Shown one piece after another: positions 49,320 through 57,416 of a stretch of DNA of 64,000 nucleotides (position 1 is the stretch's first letter; each line of letters starts with the position of its first letter). The DNA is from CAVYHX01 sp963768415. Its GTDB lineage: Bacteria > Pseudomonadota > Gammaproteobacteria > UBA9214. The stretch lies in the NCBI GenBank assembly GCA_963768415.1, contig CAVYHX010000017.1:30592-94591 (forward strand). Reading direction: 5' to 3'. Both the position numbers and the translations under genes were made by a program. A model generated the notes under the pieces. The model was not told the origin of the DNA. It saw only the letters and a program-made list of their open reading frames with translations, and searched no databases.

Positions 49320-49820
49320 GTGAAACTGACAAGTAAAGGGCGCTACGCCGTCACCGCAATGCTGGACCTTGCCTTTCATTCGCAGGCGGGTCCGGTCACA
49401 TTGTCGAATATCTCTCAACGGCAGGATATTTCGCTGTCTTATCTGGAGCAATTGTTTACGCGCCTGCGCAAGCGCGACATCGTCTGCAGCACCCGCGGGC
49501 CGGGCGGTGGTTATTCGCTGAGTCGCCCGGCTGCGGATATTGCGGTTGCCGAGGTGATTGCCGCTGTCGATGAAGATGTAGACAGTACGGCGTGCAGCGG
49601 GGCGAGCAATTGCCATGAGGGTCACCAGTGTCTCGCCCATGTGCTCTGGAAAGACCTGAGTCAGGATATTTACCAGTTTTTGAACGGTATTACGCTCGGC
49701 AGCCTGATGGAGGAGAGCGCAATCCAGGAAGTCGCACGGCGGCAAGACGTGAAAATGCGCGAAGCATCCGAACTACAGGTTACCCTTGCCACCGGCCGGT
49801 TACCCACTGACCTGACCTAG
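49320..49820 (+). CDS. iscR: Fe-S cluster assembly regulator IscR
   Basis: An Rrf2-family regulator sensing [2Fe-2S] status. The winged-helix N-terminus is KLTSKGRYAVTAMLDLAFHS, followed by RGPGGGYSLSRPA. The three cluster cysteines sit in ACSGASNCHEGHQC near residues 92-104 with the His ligand following. It starts with GTG at 49320. The usual downstream genes iscS and iscU are absent; instead the small-protein cassettes begin 136 bases later. Confidence 0.94.
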   Translation: MKLTSKGRYAVTAMLDLAFHSQAGPVTLSNISQRQDISLSYLEQLFTRLRKRDIVCSTRGPGGGYSLSRPAADIAVAEVIAAVDEDVDSTACSGASNCHEGHQCLAHVLWKDLSQDIYQFLNGITLGSLMEESAIQEVARRQDVKMREASELQVTLATGRLPTDLT

Positions 49821-49956
49821 CTATCCGGCCCCCCCTGGGCCGGTATTTTCATTTATTGCGAACTGTGCCATGTCCCGGCGTGCCGGGCATCACAGAAGTA
49901 TCCCCCTGTTTCCCGATAGGCTAATCATCAAGCAAGCGAAACCGCAGGAGATGATT

Positions 49957-50112
49957 ATGTACAAGTGGCTAATGATTCTGTTCGGGATGTACTACCTGGG
50001 TGATCCGGAGCTGACGCTGCTCGGAAGCCTGACGCAATACAAGGACTATGTGATTGCCTTGACGATTGCGTTCTTCTCCATGCCCTGGGTCAGCTCGCAG
50101 TTCGATAACTGA
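49957..50112 (+). CDS. 51-residue membrane protein, cassette copy 1
   Basis: I do not recognise this family. The protein starts MYKWLMILFGMYYLGDPELT, then LLGSLTQYKDYVIALTIAFF and SMPWVSSQFDN. There are two hydrophobic stretches (residues 3-14 and 31-47) with a short polar turn, GDPEL...LTQYKDY, between them, so it is probably a small inner-membrane hairpin or a single-span protein. The start at 49957 is favoured by AGGAG at 49946-49950 with 6-base spacing over the ATG at 49951. Purifying selection is implied, since all three copies keep the same length and the core YKW...LGDPEL.LLGSLTQYKDY. Confidence 0.75.
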   Translation: MYKWLMILFGMYYLGDPELTLLGSLTQYKDYVIALTIAFFSMPWVSSQFDN

Positions 50113-50117
50113 TTGAT

Positions 50118-50147
50118 CTGCATGATGGTGGGAGCACTGTCATGCAG
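50118..50147 (+). terminator. Hairpin after cassette copy 1
   Basis: CTGCATGA and TCATGCAG form a perfect 8-base stem around a 14-base loop, starting 5 bases after the stop codon. There is no T-run. Confidence 0.5.
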
Positions 50148-50409
50148 GGGCACTGGCCTGACCGGTGGCAGCGGCATTTCACGGTCCGGGTCACACCCCC
50201 TATAGACGTATATTCATCCCCTTCAGTTATTCCAATATCCGGCCCGTCACCGGCCAACTGTTCAAATTCCAGCTTCAGCAGGGTCGTTCGGGCCGGTTTC
50301 TGCGGTTTTTGCGAACTGCGTCACGCCCCGATGTGTCGGTCATCACAGAATCAATCCCGTGTGTCCCGTTAAGATAACAGTCGTTGATGCGAACATTTTG
50401 GAGAAGGTT

Positions 50410-50565
50410 ATGTACAAGTGGCTATTATTACTGTGTGGTGTTTATTTCCTGGGTGACCCGGAGCTGGCGCTCCTTGGGAGTCTGACGCAATACAAGGACT
50501 ACCTGGTTGCCATCGCAGTTGCGTTCTTTGCAATGCCCTGGATCGTATCCCAGTTCGATAGCTGA
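50410..50565 (+). CDS. 51-residue membrane protein, cassette copy 2
   Basis: Same length and layout as copies 1 and 3. The N-terminus is MYKWLLLLCGVYFLGDPELA and the C-terminus FAMPWIVSQFDS. It has the only cysteine among the three (position 9). From residue 14 on it is identical to copy 3 in protein. The ribosome site GGAGAAGG lies just before the ATG at 50410. Confidence 0.78.
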   Translation: MYKWLLLLCGVYFLGDPELALLGSLTQYKDYLVAIAVAFFAMPWIVSQFDS

Positions 50566-50572
50566 TTGACCC

Positions 50573-50597
50573 GCATGACAGTCTCCTGCTGTCACGC
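50573..50597 (+). terminator. Hairpin after cassette copy 2
   Basis: GCATGACAG pairs with CTGTCACGC with one mismatch; the loop is 7 bases. It is the positional equivalent of the hairpin after copy 1, with covarying arms. Confidence 0.5.
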
Positions 50598-50864
50598 AGG
50601 GGCACTGGGCTGACCGGTGTCAGCGGTATTACACGGTCAGTATCGGTCTTGCGTCAGACGTTTACCTTTCCCTCGCCGGCTATTCCTTTCTCCGGCCCGG
50701 CGCCGGCCAACAATTTAAATTTCAGCCTCAGGCAAGCTCTTTCAGGCAGTTTTCTTCAGTTTTTGTGAATTGCGCCGCATCCCGGTGTGCCGGGCATCAC
50801 AGAATCAATCCCGATTGTGCCGGTAAGATAATAGTCGTTGATGTGAACGATTATGGAGAAGGTT

Positions 50865-51020
50865 ATGTACAAGTGGCTGATGGTTCTGTTCGGGATGTAC
50901 TACCTGGGTGACCCGGAGCTGGCGCTCCTCGGGAGTCTGACGCAATACAAGGACTACCTGGTTGCCATTGCAGTTGCGTTCTTTGCAATGCCCTGGATCG
51001 TCTCCCAGTTCGACAGCTGA
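50865..51020 (+). CDS. 51-residue membrane protein, cassette copy 3 (apparent chimera)
   Basis: The first 19 residues (MYKWLMVLFGMYYLGDPEL) follow copy 1 almost exactly in protein and DNA. Residues 20-51 (ending VAFFAMPWIVSQFDS) are identical to copy 2. This looks like recombination or gene conversion between copies. The leader resembles that of copy 2. The ribosome site GGAGAAGG precedes the ATG. Confidence 0.78.
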   Translation: MYKWLMVLFGMYYLGDPELALLGSLTQYKDYLVAIAVAFFAMPWIVSQFDS

Positions 51021-51025
51021 TTCCT

Positions 51026-51047
51026 CTGACGGGAACACGCCCGTCAG
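51026..51047. terminator. Hairpin closing the cassette array
   Basis: CTGACGGG-AACACG-CCCGTCAG is a perfect 8-base stem located 5 bases after copy 3 and 30 bases before the end of the convergent DUF938 gene. It could terminate from both sides. Confidence 0.55.
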
Positions 51048-51077
51048 CGTAGTGTCCGGTGCACCAGTGCAGGTCTG

Positions 51078-51686
51078 TCAGGCCAGGCCGGTAGCGGACA
51101 CACTCTCCCATACCAGCAGTCGATTGTTGACCGGCATTTCATGGTCGGCCCTGAATTTCAGCCCGTTTGCCACGGCCAGTGTGTCCAGGTCCGTGAAATC
51201 CCTGATACCACTGCATGGATCCCGGTCTTTCAGGTAACAGTCAAAGCGCGCATTGCTGGCGCTGGTATAGTTGCCGTTGTAATTGAACGGCCCATACAGA
51301 CAAAACTTTCCGCCCGGCACCAGCACATTCCCGATTCCTTCGAACATCGCCTGTACGGCATCCCAGCTCATAATGTGGGTGGTATTGGCGCTGAACAGCC
51401 CGTCATAGCGGGACTGTGGCCACTGGCCGGCAGTGACGTCCAGGGCCAGGGGGGGCAGTACATTGTCCAGTTGTGCATCTGCACGCCAGGCATCGATACT
51501 GGCATGCTGCGCCGCGACATCGCTGGGTTGCCAGACCAGGTTCGGCAGCTGTTGTGCAAAATAGACCGCGTGCTGACCGGTGCCACTGCCGATCTCTAGT
51601 ATCCGCCGGCAGCCGGCCAGTTCCCGGCGCAGGACCGCCAGGATGGGCAGCTTGTTCTCCTCGCAGGCTTCGGAGTATTGCTTCAT
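51078..51686 (-). CDS. DUF938 family class I SAM methyltransferase
   Basis: About 202 residues. The SAM-binding motif is ILEIGSGTGQHAVYFA, preceded by the family start MKQYSEACEENKLPIL. Later blocks are SANTTHIMSWDAVQAMF and GGKFCLYGPFNYNG. The substrate is unknown. I use the ATG at 51686; the longer frame to 51722 would run into the hsp20 terminator hairpin and adds residues with no family match. Confidence 0.82.
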   Translation of the reverse strand: MKQYSEACEENKLPILAVLRRELAGCRRILEIGSGTGQHAVYFAQQLPNLVWQPSDVAAQHASIDAWRADAQLDNVLPPLALDVTAGQWPQSRYDGLFSANTTHIMSWDAVQAMFEGIGNVLVPGGKFCLYGPFNYNGNYTSASNARFDCYLKDRDPCSGIRDFTDLDTLAVANGLKFRADHEMPVNNRLLVWESVSATGLA

Positions 51687-51722
51687 TTTTTCAGGGTGCG
51701 TCGTTGATGTGGCAGACAGCAT

Positions 51723-51752
51723 AGCAGGCCACCCCGGACGGGGTGGCCTGCT
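51723..51752 (-). terminator. Strong hairpin after hsp20
   Basis: AGCAGGCCACCCC and GGGGTGGCCTGCT make a perfect 13-base stem with a 4-base loop. It lies 14 bases after the hsp20 stop on the minus strand. No T-run is visible. Confidence 0.65.
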
Positions 51753-51765
51753 GCAATACCGCTGA

Positions 51766-52197
51766 TTACTTGATGGCTATCTTTCGCGGCTGCGATTTTT
51801 CCTGTTTTGGAATCCTGATTTCCAGCACTCCGTTATCGATGCCGGCACTGATGTTCGCAGTATCCACCGTATCCGGCAGGGTAAACTGCCGCATGAAAGT
51901 GCCCTGGACCCGCTCGTTGCGCCGGTACCCTGACTCATTCTCTATGTGCTCGGAAGTGCGCTCGCCCTTGAGGGTCAGCACTCCGTCTTCCAGGGTGATA
52001 TCGACATTTTCGCGGTTGACCCCGGGAATGTCCGCCAGCAGCACATAGTGCTGTTCCTCTTCGCGAATATCCACGGACGGTGCCCAGTCGCGCCGCGCAG
52101 GAATATCATTGCTGGCACGCTGGTTGGCGAACAGCCGGTTTATCTCATTGTTGAACTGACCAAACAGGTTCTGTGGTTCGTAACGTGTTAACAGCAT
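51766..52197 (-). CDS. Small heat-shock protein, Hsp20/alpha-crystallin family
   Basis: A 143-residue ATP-independent holdase chaperone. The alpha-crystallin domain spans about residues 38-130 (YVLLADIPGVNRENVDITLEDGVL, GYRRNERVQGTFMRQFTLP). The C-terminal I-x-I anchor for oligomer assembly is in LEIRIPKQ. The N-terminus MLLTRYEPQNLFGQF is normal. GGAGG precedes the ATG, and a clear sigma-32 promoter lies 45 bases upstream. Confidence 0.93.
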   Translation of the reverse strand: MLLTRYEPQNLFGQFNNEINRLFANQRASNDIPARRDWAPSVDIREEEQHYVLLADIPGVNRENVDITLEDGVLTLKGERTSEHIENESGYRRNERVQGTFMRQFTLPDTVDTANISAGIDNGVLEIRIPKQEKSQPRKIAIK

Positions 52198-52241
52198 GGT
52201 TCTGCCTCCATAATAAGTTCCGTCGCAATCGACATAACCCC

Positions 52242-52270
52242 TAGATGGGGGTGTTCAGGCGGGTTTCAAG
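52242..52270 (-). promoter_or_regulatory. Sigma-32 heat-shock promoter of hsp20
   Basis: On the minus strand, CTTGAAA (52270-52264) and CCCCATCTA (52250-52242) are separated by 13 bases. Both boxes match the RpoH consensus almost perfectly. Transcription should begin near 52235. The rest of 52271-52590 shows no gene. Confidence 0.88.
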
Positions 52271-52590
52271 GGGGTTTTTCAGTACCTGCCCCGGCCCGGC
52301 GGGGATGCTCGGGGGCAATATGCATCCGGTCTTAGCTGCTTCCCGAGTTTGTTCACTCAGCCCCGGCTTCCAGTAGCGGTATACCGATTCGGCGGCATCG
52401 GGAAGTGCAGCGCACAGTTGTGCCAGTCTTATTTGATGCACTGATCGGGTCGCGGGCGATGCACCTGCTGCCCGCAGTCAGCGTGATACAATCTTCAGGC
52501 AGATGACAAAAACAGGTATTACTTCCAGCGCGCATATGAATAGCTGAGGCATTCAGACCAATAACAGGCGGATACCGGGGGAGGGAGAGC

Positions 52591-53463
52591 ATGCGGCGGT
52601 TCAGGTGGAAATCCATACCGCTCTCCATAGTGGCGACTGCGCTGTTTATCAGCATTCCTGCCACAGTAAGCCTTGCGCAGGATAGCGCCGCGCCTGCTGA
52701 ACATACCCGGGCCCTGACAGAGCATCTGAAGGGTACAACGCATTATCACGTCGCACCGGGCGAAGACACCATCCCCAATGACAAGTACGGGGACGACGTA
52801 CGGCTTGGCAAGAAGATATTCACAGAGACCTACAAGTATGGCCGGCGCTACGCCGGTAATGACCTGACCTGTGCGAACTGCCACCTGGATGCCGGCCGCC
52901 GGCCAAACGCAGGCCCCATGTGGGCCGCCTACGGCATGTATCCGGCCTACCGGGAAAAGACCGACCGCAGCAACTCGCTGGAAGAGCGCATCCAGCAGTG
53001 TTTCCGGTTCAGTCTGAACGGTTTTGCGCCGGCACTGGATGCCCCCGAACTGCGCGCACTGGTTTCCTATATCCACTTCCTCTCCAGGGGCGTTCCCATC
53101 GGCGTGGACATGCCGGGGCGGGGTTACCCGCAGGTGGTCAGGACCGGCAGTGACCCCAGCCCGAAGCGCGGCGGTGATATCTACAAGGCAAAGTGCACGA
53201 TCTGTCATGGCGCCAATGGTGCGGGTGAGAAGAAGGCGGGTGGCGGCTATACCTGGCCGCCACTATGGGGCAAGGATGCCTACAACAAGGGGGCTGGAAT
53301 GGCCAATAATGACCTGCTGGCCGGTTTCATCAAGGCCAACATGCCGCTGGGGCAGCCCTGGTCACTCACTGACCAGGAAGCACTCGATGTTGCCGCATAC
53401 ATCAATCTGCAGATCCGGCCGTTCGATCCGAGGAAAGGGTTGCTCAAGGGGCTGTTTGACTGA
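52591..53463 (+). CDS. tsdA: Diheme cytochrome c, TsdA-like thiosulfate dehydrogenase
   Basis: A 290-residue periplasmic protein. The signal peptide ends near VSLAQ (residue 30). Heme c sites are CANCH (94-98) and CTICH (202-206). Cys137 in ERIQQCFRFSLNG sits where TsdA enzymes have the unusual cysteine ligand of heme 1, so the protein probably oxidises thiosulfate to tetrathionate (or the reverse). The second-heme region has NMPLGQPWSLT. Its stop overlaps the sulP start (TGATG), so the two genes are coupled. Confidence 0.87.
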   Translation: MRRFRWKSIPLSIVATALFISIPATVSLAQDSAAPAEHTRALTEHLKGTTHYHVAPGEDTIPNDKYGDDVRLGKKIFTETYKYGRRYAGNDLTCANCHLDAGRRPNAGPMWAAYGMYPAYREKTDRSNSLEERIQQCFRFSLNGFAPALDAPELRALVSYIHFLSRGVPIGVDMPGRGYPQVVRTGSDPSPKRGGDIYKAKCTICHGANGAGEKKAGGGYTWPPLWGKDAYNKGAGMANNDLLAGFIKANMPLGQPWSLTDQEALDVAAYINLQIRPFDPRKGLLKGLFD

Positions 53464-55166
53464 TGAGCATCGCGGGCGTCAGAGCGATGTTCTCATCCAC
53501 GCTGCTGCCCTTCCTGCAATGGTTGCCGGCAGTCAAGCCGAATACCGTCCGGCCCGGATATCGAGGCAGGCGTGATTGGCGCCATCCTGATCCTGCCGCA
53601 GTCCATTGCACTGGCCACGCTGGCCGGTATGCCGCCGGAATACGGTATCTATACCAGCATCTTCCCCGTCATCTTTGCCTCCCTGTGGGGTTCCTCCTGG
53701 CATACCCTGTCCGGGCCCAACACCGCCGTTTGTGTGCTGATTGCCTGGGCGGTCGCACCGTTTGCCAGCGCCGGGAATGAATATTACATCGGCTATGTGC
53801 TGGCACTGACCCTGATGGTCGGTGTCATTCAGCTCGCCCTCGGCATACTCAGGCTGGGTGCTGTGCTGGACTTTATTTCACAGACCGTGATTAGCGCCAT
53901 CGTACTGGCGGTGGCCCTGATCATCATCGTGTCCGCCGGCAGCGCCCTGCTGGGGGTGCTATCCAATCTGGGCGAACCGTTCTTTGTTCGCCTCTACCAG
54001 GTCGTGCACGATATCCCGCGCGCCAATGGCTACGCGCTTGGCGTGGGTGTCATCACCGTCCTTTCCGGTTTGCTCGCACGGCGTTACTGGAAGCGCTATT
54101 CACTGGTTATCGCCGTGTTCGTCGGGCTGCTCGCTGCCAGCGTGCTGAACCTGTTGTATGGTCCCGCAACCACGCAGATCGAACTGATCGGCAACCTCTC
54201 TATCGTCCCTGTTGCCTTTCTCGGCACCGAGTTTTGACCTGGAATCCATGTACGTCCTCCGGGAACTGCTTGGCAGTGCCTTTGCCATTGCCTTCCTCGG
54301 GCTGATGCAGACAGTGGTGATTTCCCGCTCCCTGGCGGAGAAGTCCGGCCAGCACATCGACACCAACCAGGAGATTATCGGGCAGGGTATTTCCAATGTC
54401 GTTGCTCCTTTCCTGTCGAGCTTTGCCGGCTCCGGTTCCTTCAATCGCAGCGCGGCACACTACGATGCCGGTGCACGCACGCCCATGGCAGCCGTGTATG
54501 CCTCTGTGTTTCTGGCGTTGATTGTGTTTGCGGGTAGCCCGGGTGATTGCCTACATCCCCATGGCGGCGGTGGCCGGCGCGCTGATCCTCGTGGGTTACG
54601 GACTGATCGATCTGAAGGGCATCCGCAAGATCCTGCGCACCCGGCAGGAAACGGCCATCTTTGCGCTCACCTTTATTGCCGCGCTGGGCCTGGGCCTGAC
54701 TGTCGGCGTGTTCGTCGGCCTGCTGCTGTCACTTGTGGTGTACCTGTGGTATGCCTCGACACCCAATATTCTGATTGAAAGCACACAGCGCCCGCGACGG
54801 CCGCCCGGTTACCGTGGTGACCATCGATGGCAACCTGTTCTTCGGTTCTGTGCGGCACGTTGAACGTGCCCTTGTCACAACTCGGCGAGAAGGATGACAA
54901 CAATATCCTGTTGCTGAGAACAGACCACCTGACCTACCTGGATGTGCCGGGCGCCATGATGCTGGCTGCCGAGGCGAACAGCAGGCGCAGCAGGGGCGAT
55001 GAAATCTATATCTATGTGACAAGAAGCGATGTGCACAAGGTGCTGGAGCAATCCGGTTGCCTGGATACATTTGGCGCAGACCATATTATCCAGCAGGGGT
55101 TCGACCACCCGATGAAGAACCTGATATATCCCAACCGGCCTGGCGGCTCTGAGGGGGGGCAACTGA
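53463..55166 (+). CDS. SulP-family anion transporter with C-terminal STAS domain (six apparent frameshifts)
   Basis: After correction, 565 residues. The inner-membrane SulP core starts FLQWLPAVKPNTVRPDIEAG and includes SLWGSSWHTLSGPNTAV and QGISNVVAPFLSSFAGSGSFNRSA. The STAS domain runs from VTIDGNLFFGSVRHVERAL to about GCLDTFGADHI. Single extra bases near 53556, 54226, 54536, 54794, 54870 and in a G7 run at 55153-55159 scatter it over five frames. Removing the last restores a TGA at 55164, just before the next gene's ribosome site. Coupling to tsdA suggests sulfate, thiosulfate or another sulfur oxyanion as substrate; bicarbonate is also possible for SulP. Confidence 0.8.
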
Positions 55167-55198
55167 GTACACTCAATGCTGACCGTGAGGAGGAAACG

Positions 55199-56275
55199 AT
55201 GGAAGCGCTCGCAAAACGACTACGCATGACCCGGTTGCTGGGTCCACTGTCGACACAACAACTGACCAGTCTGCTGGAACAGAATGGCATCACCACGGCG
55301 CATGCCGGTGAAATCATCATCAGGGAAAACAGTGTGATGCACGACCATATCATCCTGGTCGAGGGCGAGCTTGAGGCCCAGCGCACCTGGTCTGTCGAGG
55401 GCGGCAACGACCAGAGCTATACCTGGACGATCAAGCCTGCGGAAAACGAGGAGAGCTTTGCGTTCCTTGGTGCTGCAAACAATATACGGGCCCGCGCATT
55501 GACCGATATCCGCTACATCAAGATCAACGCGGACAGCATCGACGTGCTGCTCGGCTGGAGCCAGCATTTCGCGGAAGACATGGAGAACGATCCCGAACTC
55601 AAACGCCGCATGAACCTCGTCAAGCAGATCACGATCTTCCACGAGGTCCCGCTTGAGAATGCCAGGGAGGTATTCAGGCGCATGTACCCGAAACAGGTGC
55701 AGGCCGGGGAGACCGTCGTGACGGAAGGAGATAAAGGCGACTGCTATTACCTCATCGACAGTGGCGAGGCCGATGTCATGCGCACGGACCCGTTCACCGA
55801 TGAGACCAGTTGCGTGGCAAAACTCGGGCCGGGCGATGCCTTTGGGGAAGAGGCACTGTTGCAGGATGCCTATCGCAATGCCACTGTCACCATGACGACA
55901 CCGGGCACATTGCTCGTTCTGGACAAGGATGATTTTGATGAACTGATCAAATCCAACCTGGTTGAGGAAATCAGCGCGGACCGGGCGCTGGAAATGGTCA
56001 CACAGGGTGAAGCCCGCTGGCTCGATTGCCGCTATGACATGGAATACGAAGAGTCCCGGATCCCCGGCGCCCCCCTGATACCGCTGGACCGGTTACGCTG
56101 GGATGTTCATCAACTCGACCCGGATGCGACTTACGTTGTTTACTGCCGAAGCGGCCGCCGCAGCAAGGCCGGTGCGTTTTTGCTGCGCGAACGAAATATC
56201 AAGGCGATGTCCATGACTGGCGGTATCCGCGACTGGCCCTACGAGGTCGATGCCTCGCCTGTTGATGAGGCCTGA
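55199..56275 (+). CDS. Double cyclic-nucleotide-binding domain protein fused to a rhodanese
   Basis: A 358-residue soluble protein. The first Crp-like cNMP domain (about residues 10-125) is degenerate. The second (about 135-255) keeps a phosphate-binding cassette, DAFGEEALLQDAYRNATV. A C-terminal rhodanese domain follows, with active-site cysteine in VVYCRSGRRSKAGAF. There is no DNA-binding helix, so it is not a transcription factor. The combination suggests sulfur-transfer activity tuned by a cyclic nucleotide. GAGGAGG at 55187-55193 supports the start at 55199. Without a frame correction the sequence would appear fused to SulP. Confidence 0.8.
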   Translation: MEALAKRLRMTRLLGPLSTQQLTSLLEQNGITTAHAGEIIIRENSVMHDHIILVEGELEAQRTWSVEGGNDQSYTWTIKPAENEESFAFLGAANNIRARALTDIRYIKINADSIDVLLGWSQHFAEDMENDPELKRRMNLVKQITIFHEVPLENAREVFRRMYPKQVQAGETVVTEGDKGDCYYLIDSGEADVMRTDPFTDETSCVAKLGPGDAFGEEALLQDAYRNATVTMTTPGTLLVLDKDDFDELIKSNLVEEISADRALEMVTQGEARWLDCRYDMEYEESRIPGAPLIPLDRLRWDVHQLDPDATYVVYCRSGRRSKAGAFLLRERNIKAMSMTGGIRDWPYEVDASPVDEA

Positions 56276-56528
56276 GTTCCACCGGTTTCAGGCACGCGCC
56301 CGGTCAATGCAATAAACGATAGTCGGGTCGCGCAGAATCCGTGGCGCATCCAGTCTGCCGCCGCTTGCACTGCCATGGCTCATCACAAATTAAAATTCAC
56401 CATAAAAAACAGTATGTTTTTCCGTCTGCGCTGAAATTCGTCTGTAAATGCTACCCTGTACTGCATGGCGATGTAGTAATAGGGCGGATGTGCAGGAACT
56501 CCGAGATGACACTGGTGCTTAGCCTGAA

Positions 56529-57182
56529 ATGACCGATATGCTAGGAAATATTTCACTTTTTTCGGACCTCGCAGACGAGGACCTGAAAGTTCTAACGAAA
56601 CACTCGGTGACCCGGGTATATCCAAAGAACAATGTGATCATTCATGAAGGCGACAGCAGTGATGCCCTGTTTGTCGTGGTTTCGGGCAGGGTCAAGGCTT
56701 TCCTCAGCGATGAAAAGGGCAAGGAAATTGTCCTGAATCATCACGGGCCTGGCGAGTATTTCGGCGAGATGGCACTTTTCGATGATGAGCCACGATCCGC
56801 CACTGTCATCACTCTGGAAAAAACCAGCCTCAGCATGATCTCCAAATCCGATTTTGAAGCATGCCTGCGCACTAATCCGCAGGTTGCACTTCACGTGATC
56901 CGTGGTCTGATCAAAAGACTGCGGATTGCAACGGACAATGTGCGCAGTCTGGCATTAATGGATGTCTATGGGCGCGTCGCCCGAATACTACTGCAACTTG
57001 CCGAACAGGATGACGGGCAACTTATTATCAGGGAGAAGCTGACTCATCAGGATATCGCGGACCGCGTTGGTTCGTCGCGCGAAATGGTCTCTCGTATTTT
57101 CAAGGACCTTAAATCCGGTGGATACATCGAATTCGAAGATAAATGCCTGAAGATCAAGGAGAAGCTGCCACATGCCTGGTAG
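56529..57182 (+). CDS. Crp/Fnr-family transcriptional regulator
   Basis: A 217-residue regulator. The cNMP-binding cassette YFGEMALFDDEPRSATV (about residues 78-94) is close to the cAMP-binding consensus FGE-x-AL...RSA. The dimer helix is followed by a winged helix-turn-helix, LTHQDIADRVGSSREMVSRIFKDL. It has no FNR-type cysteine cluster. It is likely a true cAMP receptor, and two class III cyclases are encoded in this window. It stands between the sulfur genes and the CHAT cluster and might control either. Confidence 0.9.
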   Translation: MTDMLGNISLFSDLADEDLKVLTKHSVTRVYPKNNVIIHEGDSSDALFVVVSGRVKAFLSDEKGKEIVLNHHGPGEYFGEMALFDDEPRSATVITLEKTSLSMISKSDFEACLRTNPQVALHVIRGLIKRLRIATDNVRSLALMDVYGRVARILLQLAEQDDGQLIIREKLTHQDIADRVGSSREMVSRIFKDLKSGGYIEFEDKCLKIKEKLPHAW

Positions 57183-57416
57183 CAGAGCAGCCTGATACCC
57201 TTCCTCACCCGCCACACAATCTACCCGATCATCCGCGTATCGCGGTCACCGGTCGTCCACGCCGGCAATTTTATGTGAATAGTTCACAGATATACGCTGC
57301 AAAACATCACCGACCTTCTGACACCTCCCTCATACACTGTTCATCAACGACTGCAACAGGCTCCGATCCGGTAATCACGTTCTGAACTGTTGTCAGTCAC
57401 ACAGGAGGAGGCGATC

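Larger units (their letters stand above)
49855..51020. repeat. Tandem triplication of a 451-453 base cassette
   Basis: Three units start at about 49855, 50308 and 50759. Each has an approximately 100-base leader containing GCATCACAGAA-like sequence, an identically sized 156-base gene, and, for units 1 and 2, about 190 bases of related downstream DNA with a hairpin. Leaders 2 and 3 share long identical stretches (ATCACAGAATCAATCCCG and GGAGAAGGTTATGTACAAG). Unit 1 is the most divergent. Confidence 0.9.

Noticed and set aside
54827..56275. A natural STAS-cNMP-rhodanese fusion as the uninterrupted frame suggests
   Set aside because: A strong ribosome site and ATG at 55187-55201 and a G7 run just before them indicate two genes. 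Removing one G gives a stop at 55164.
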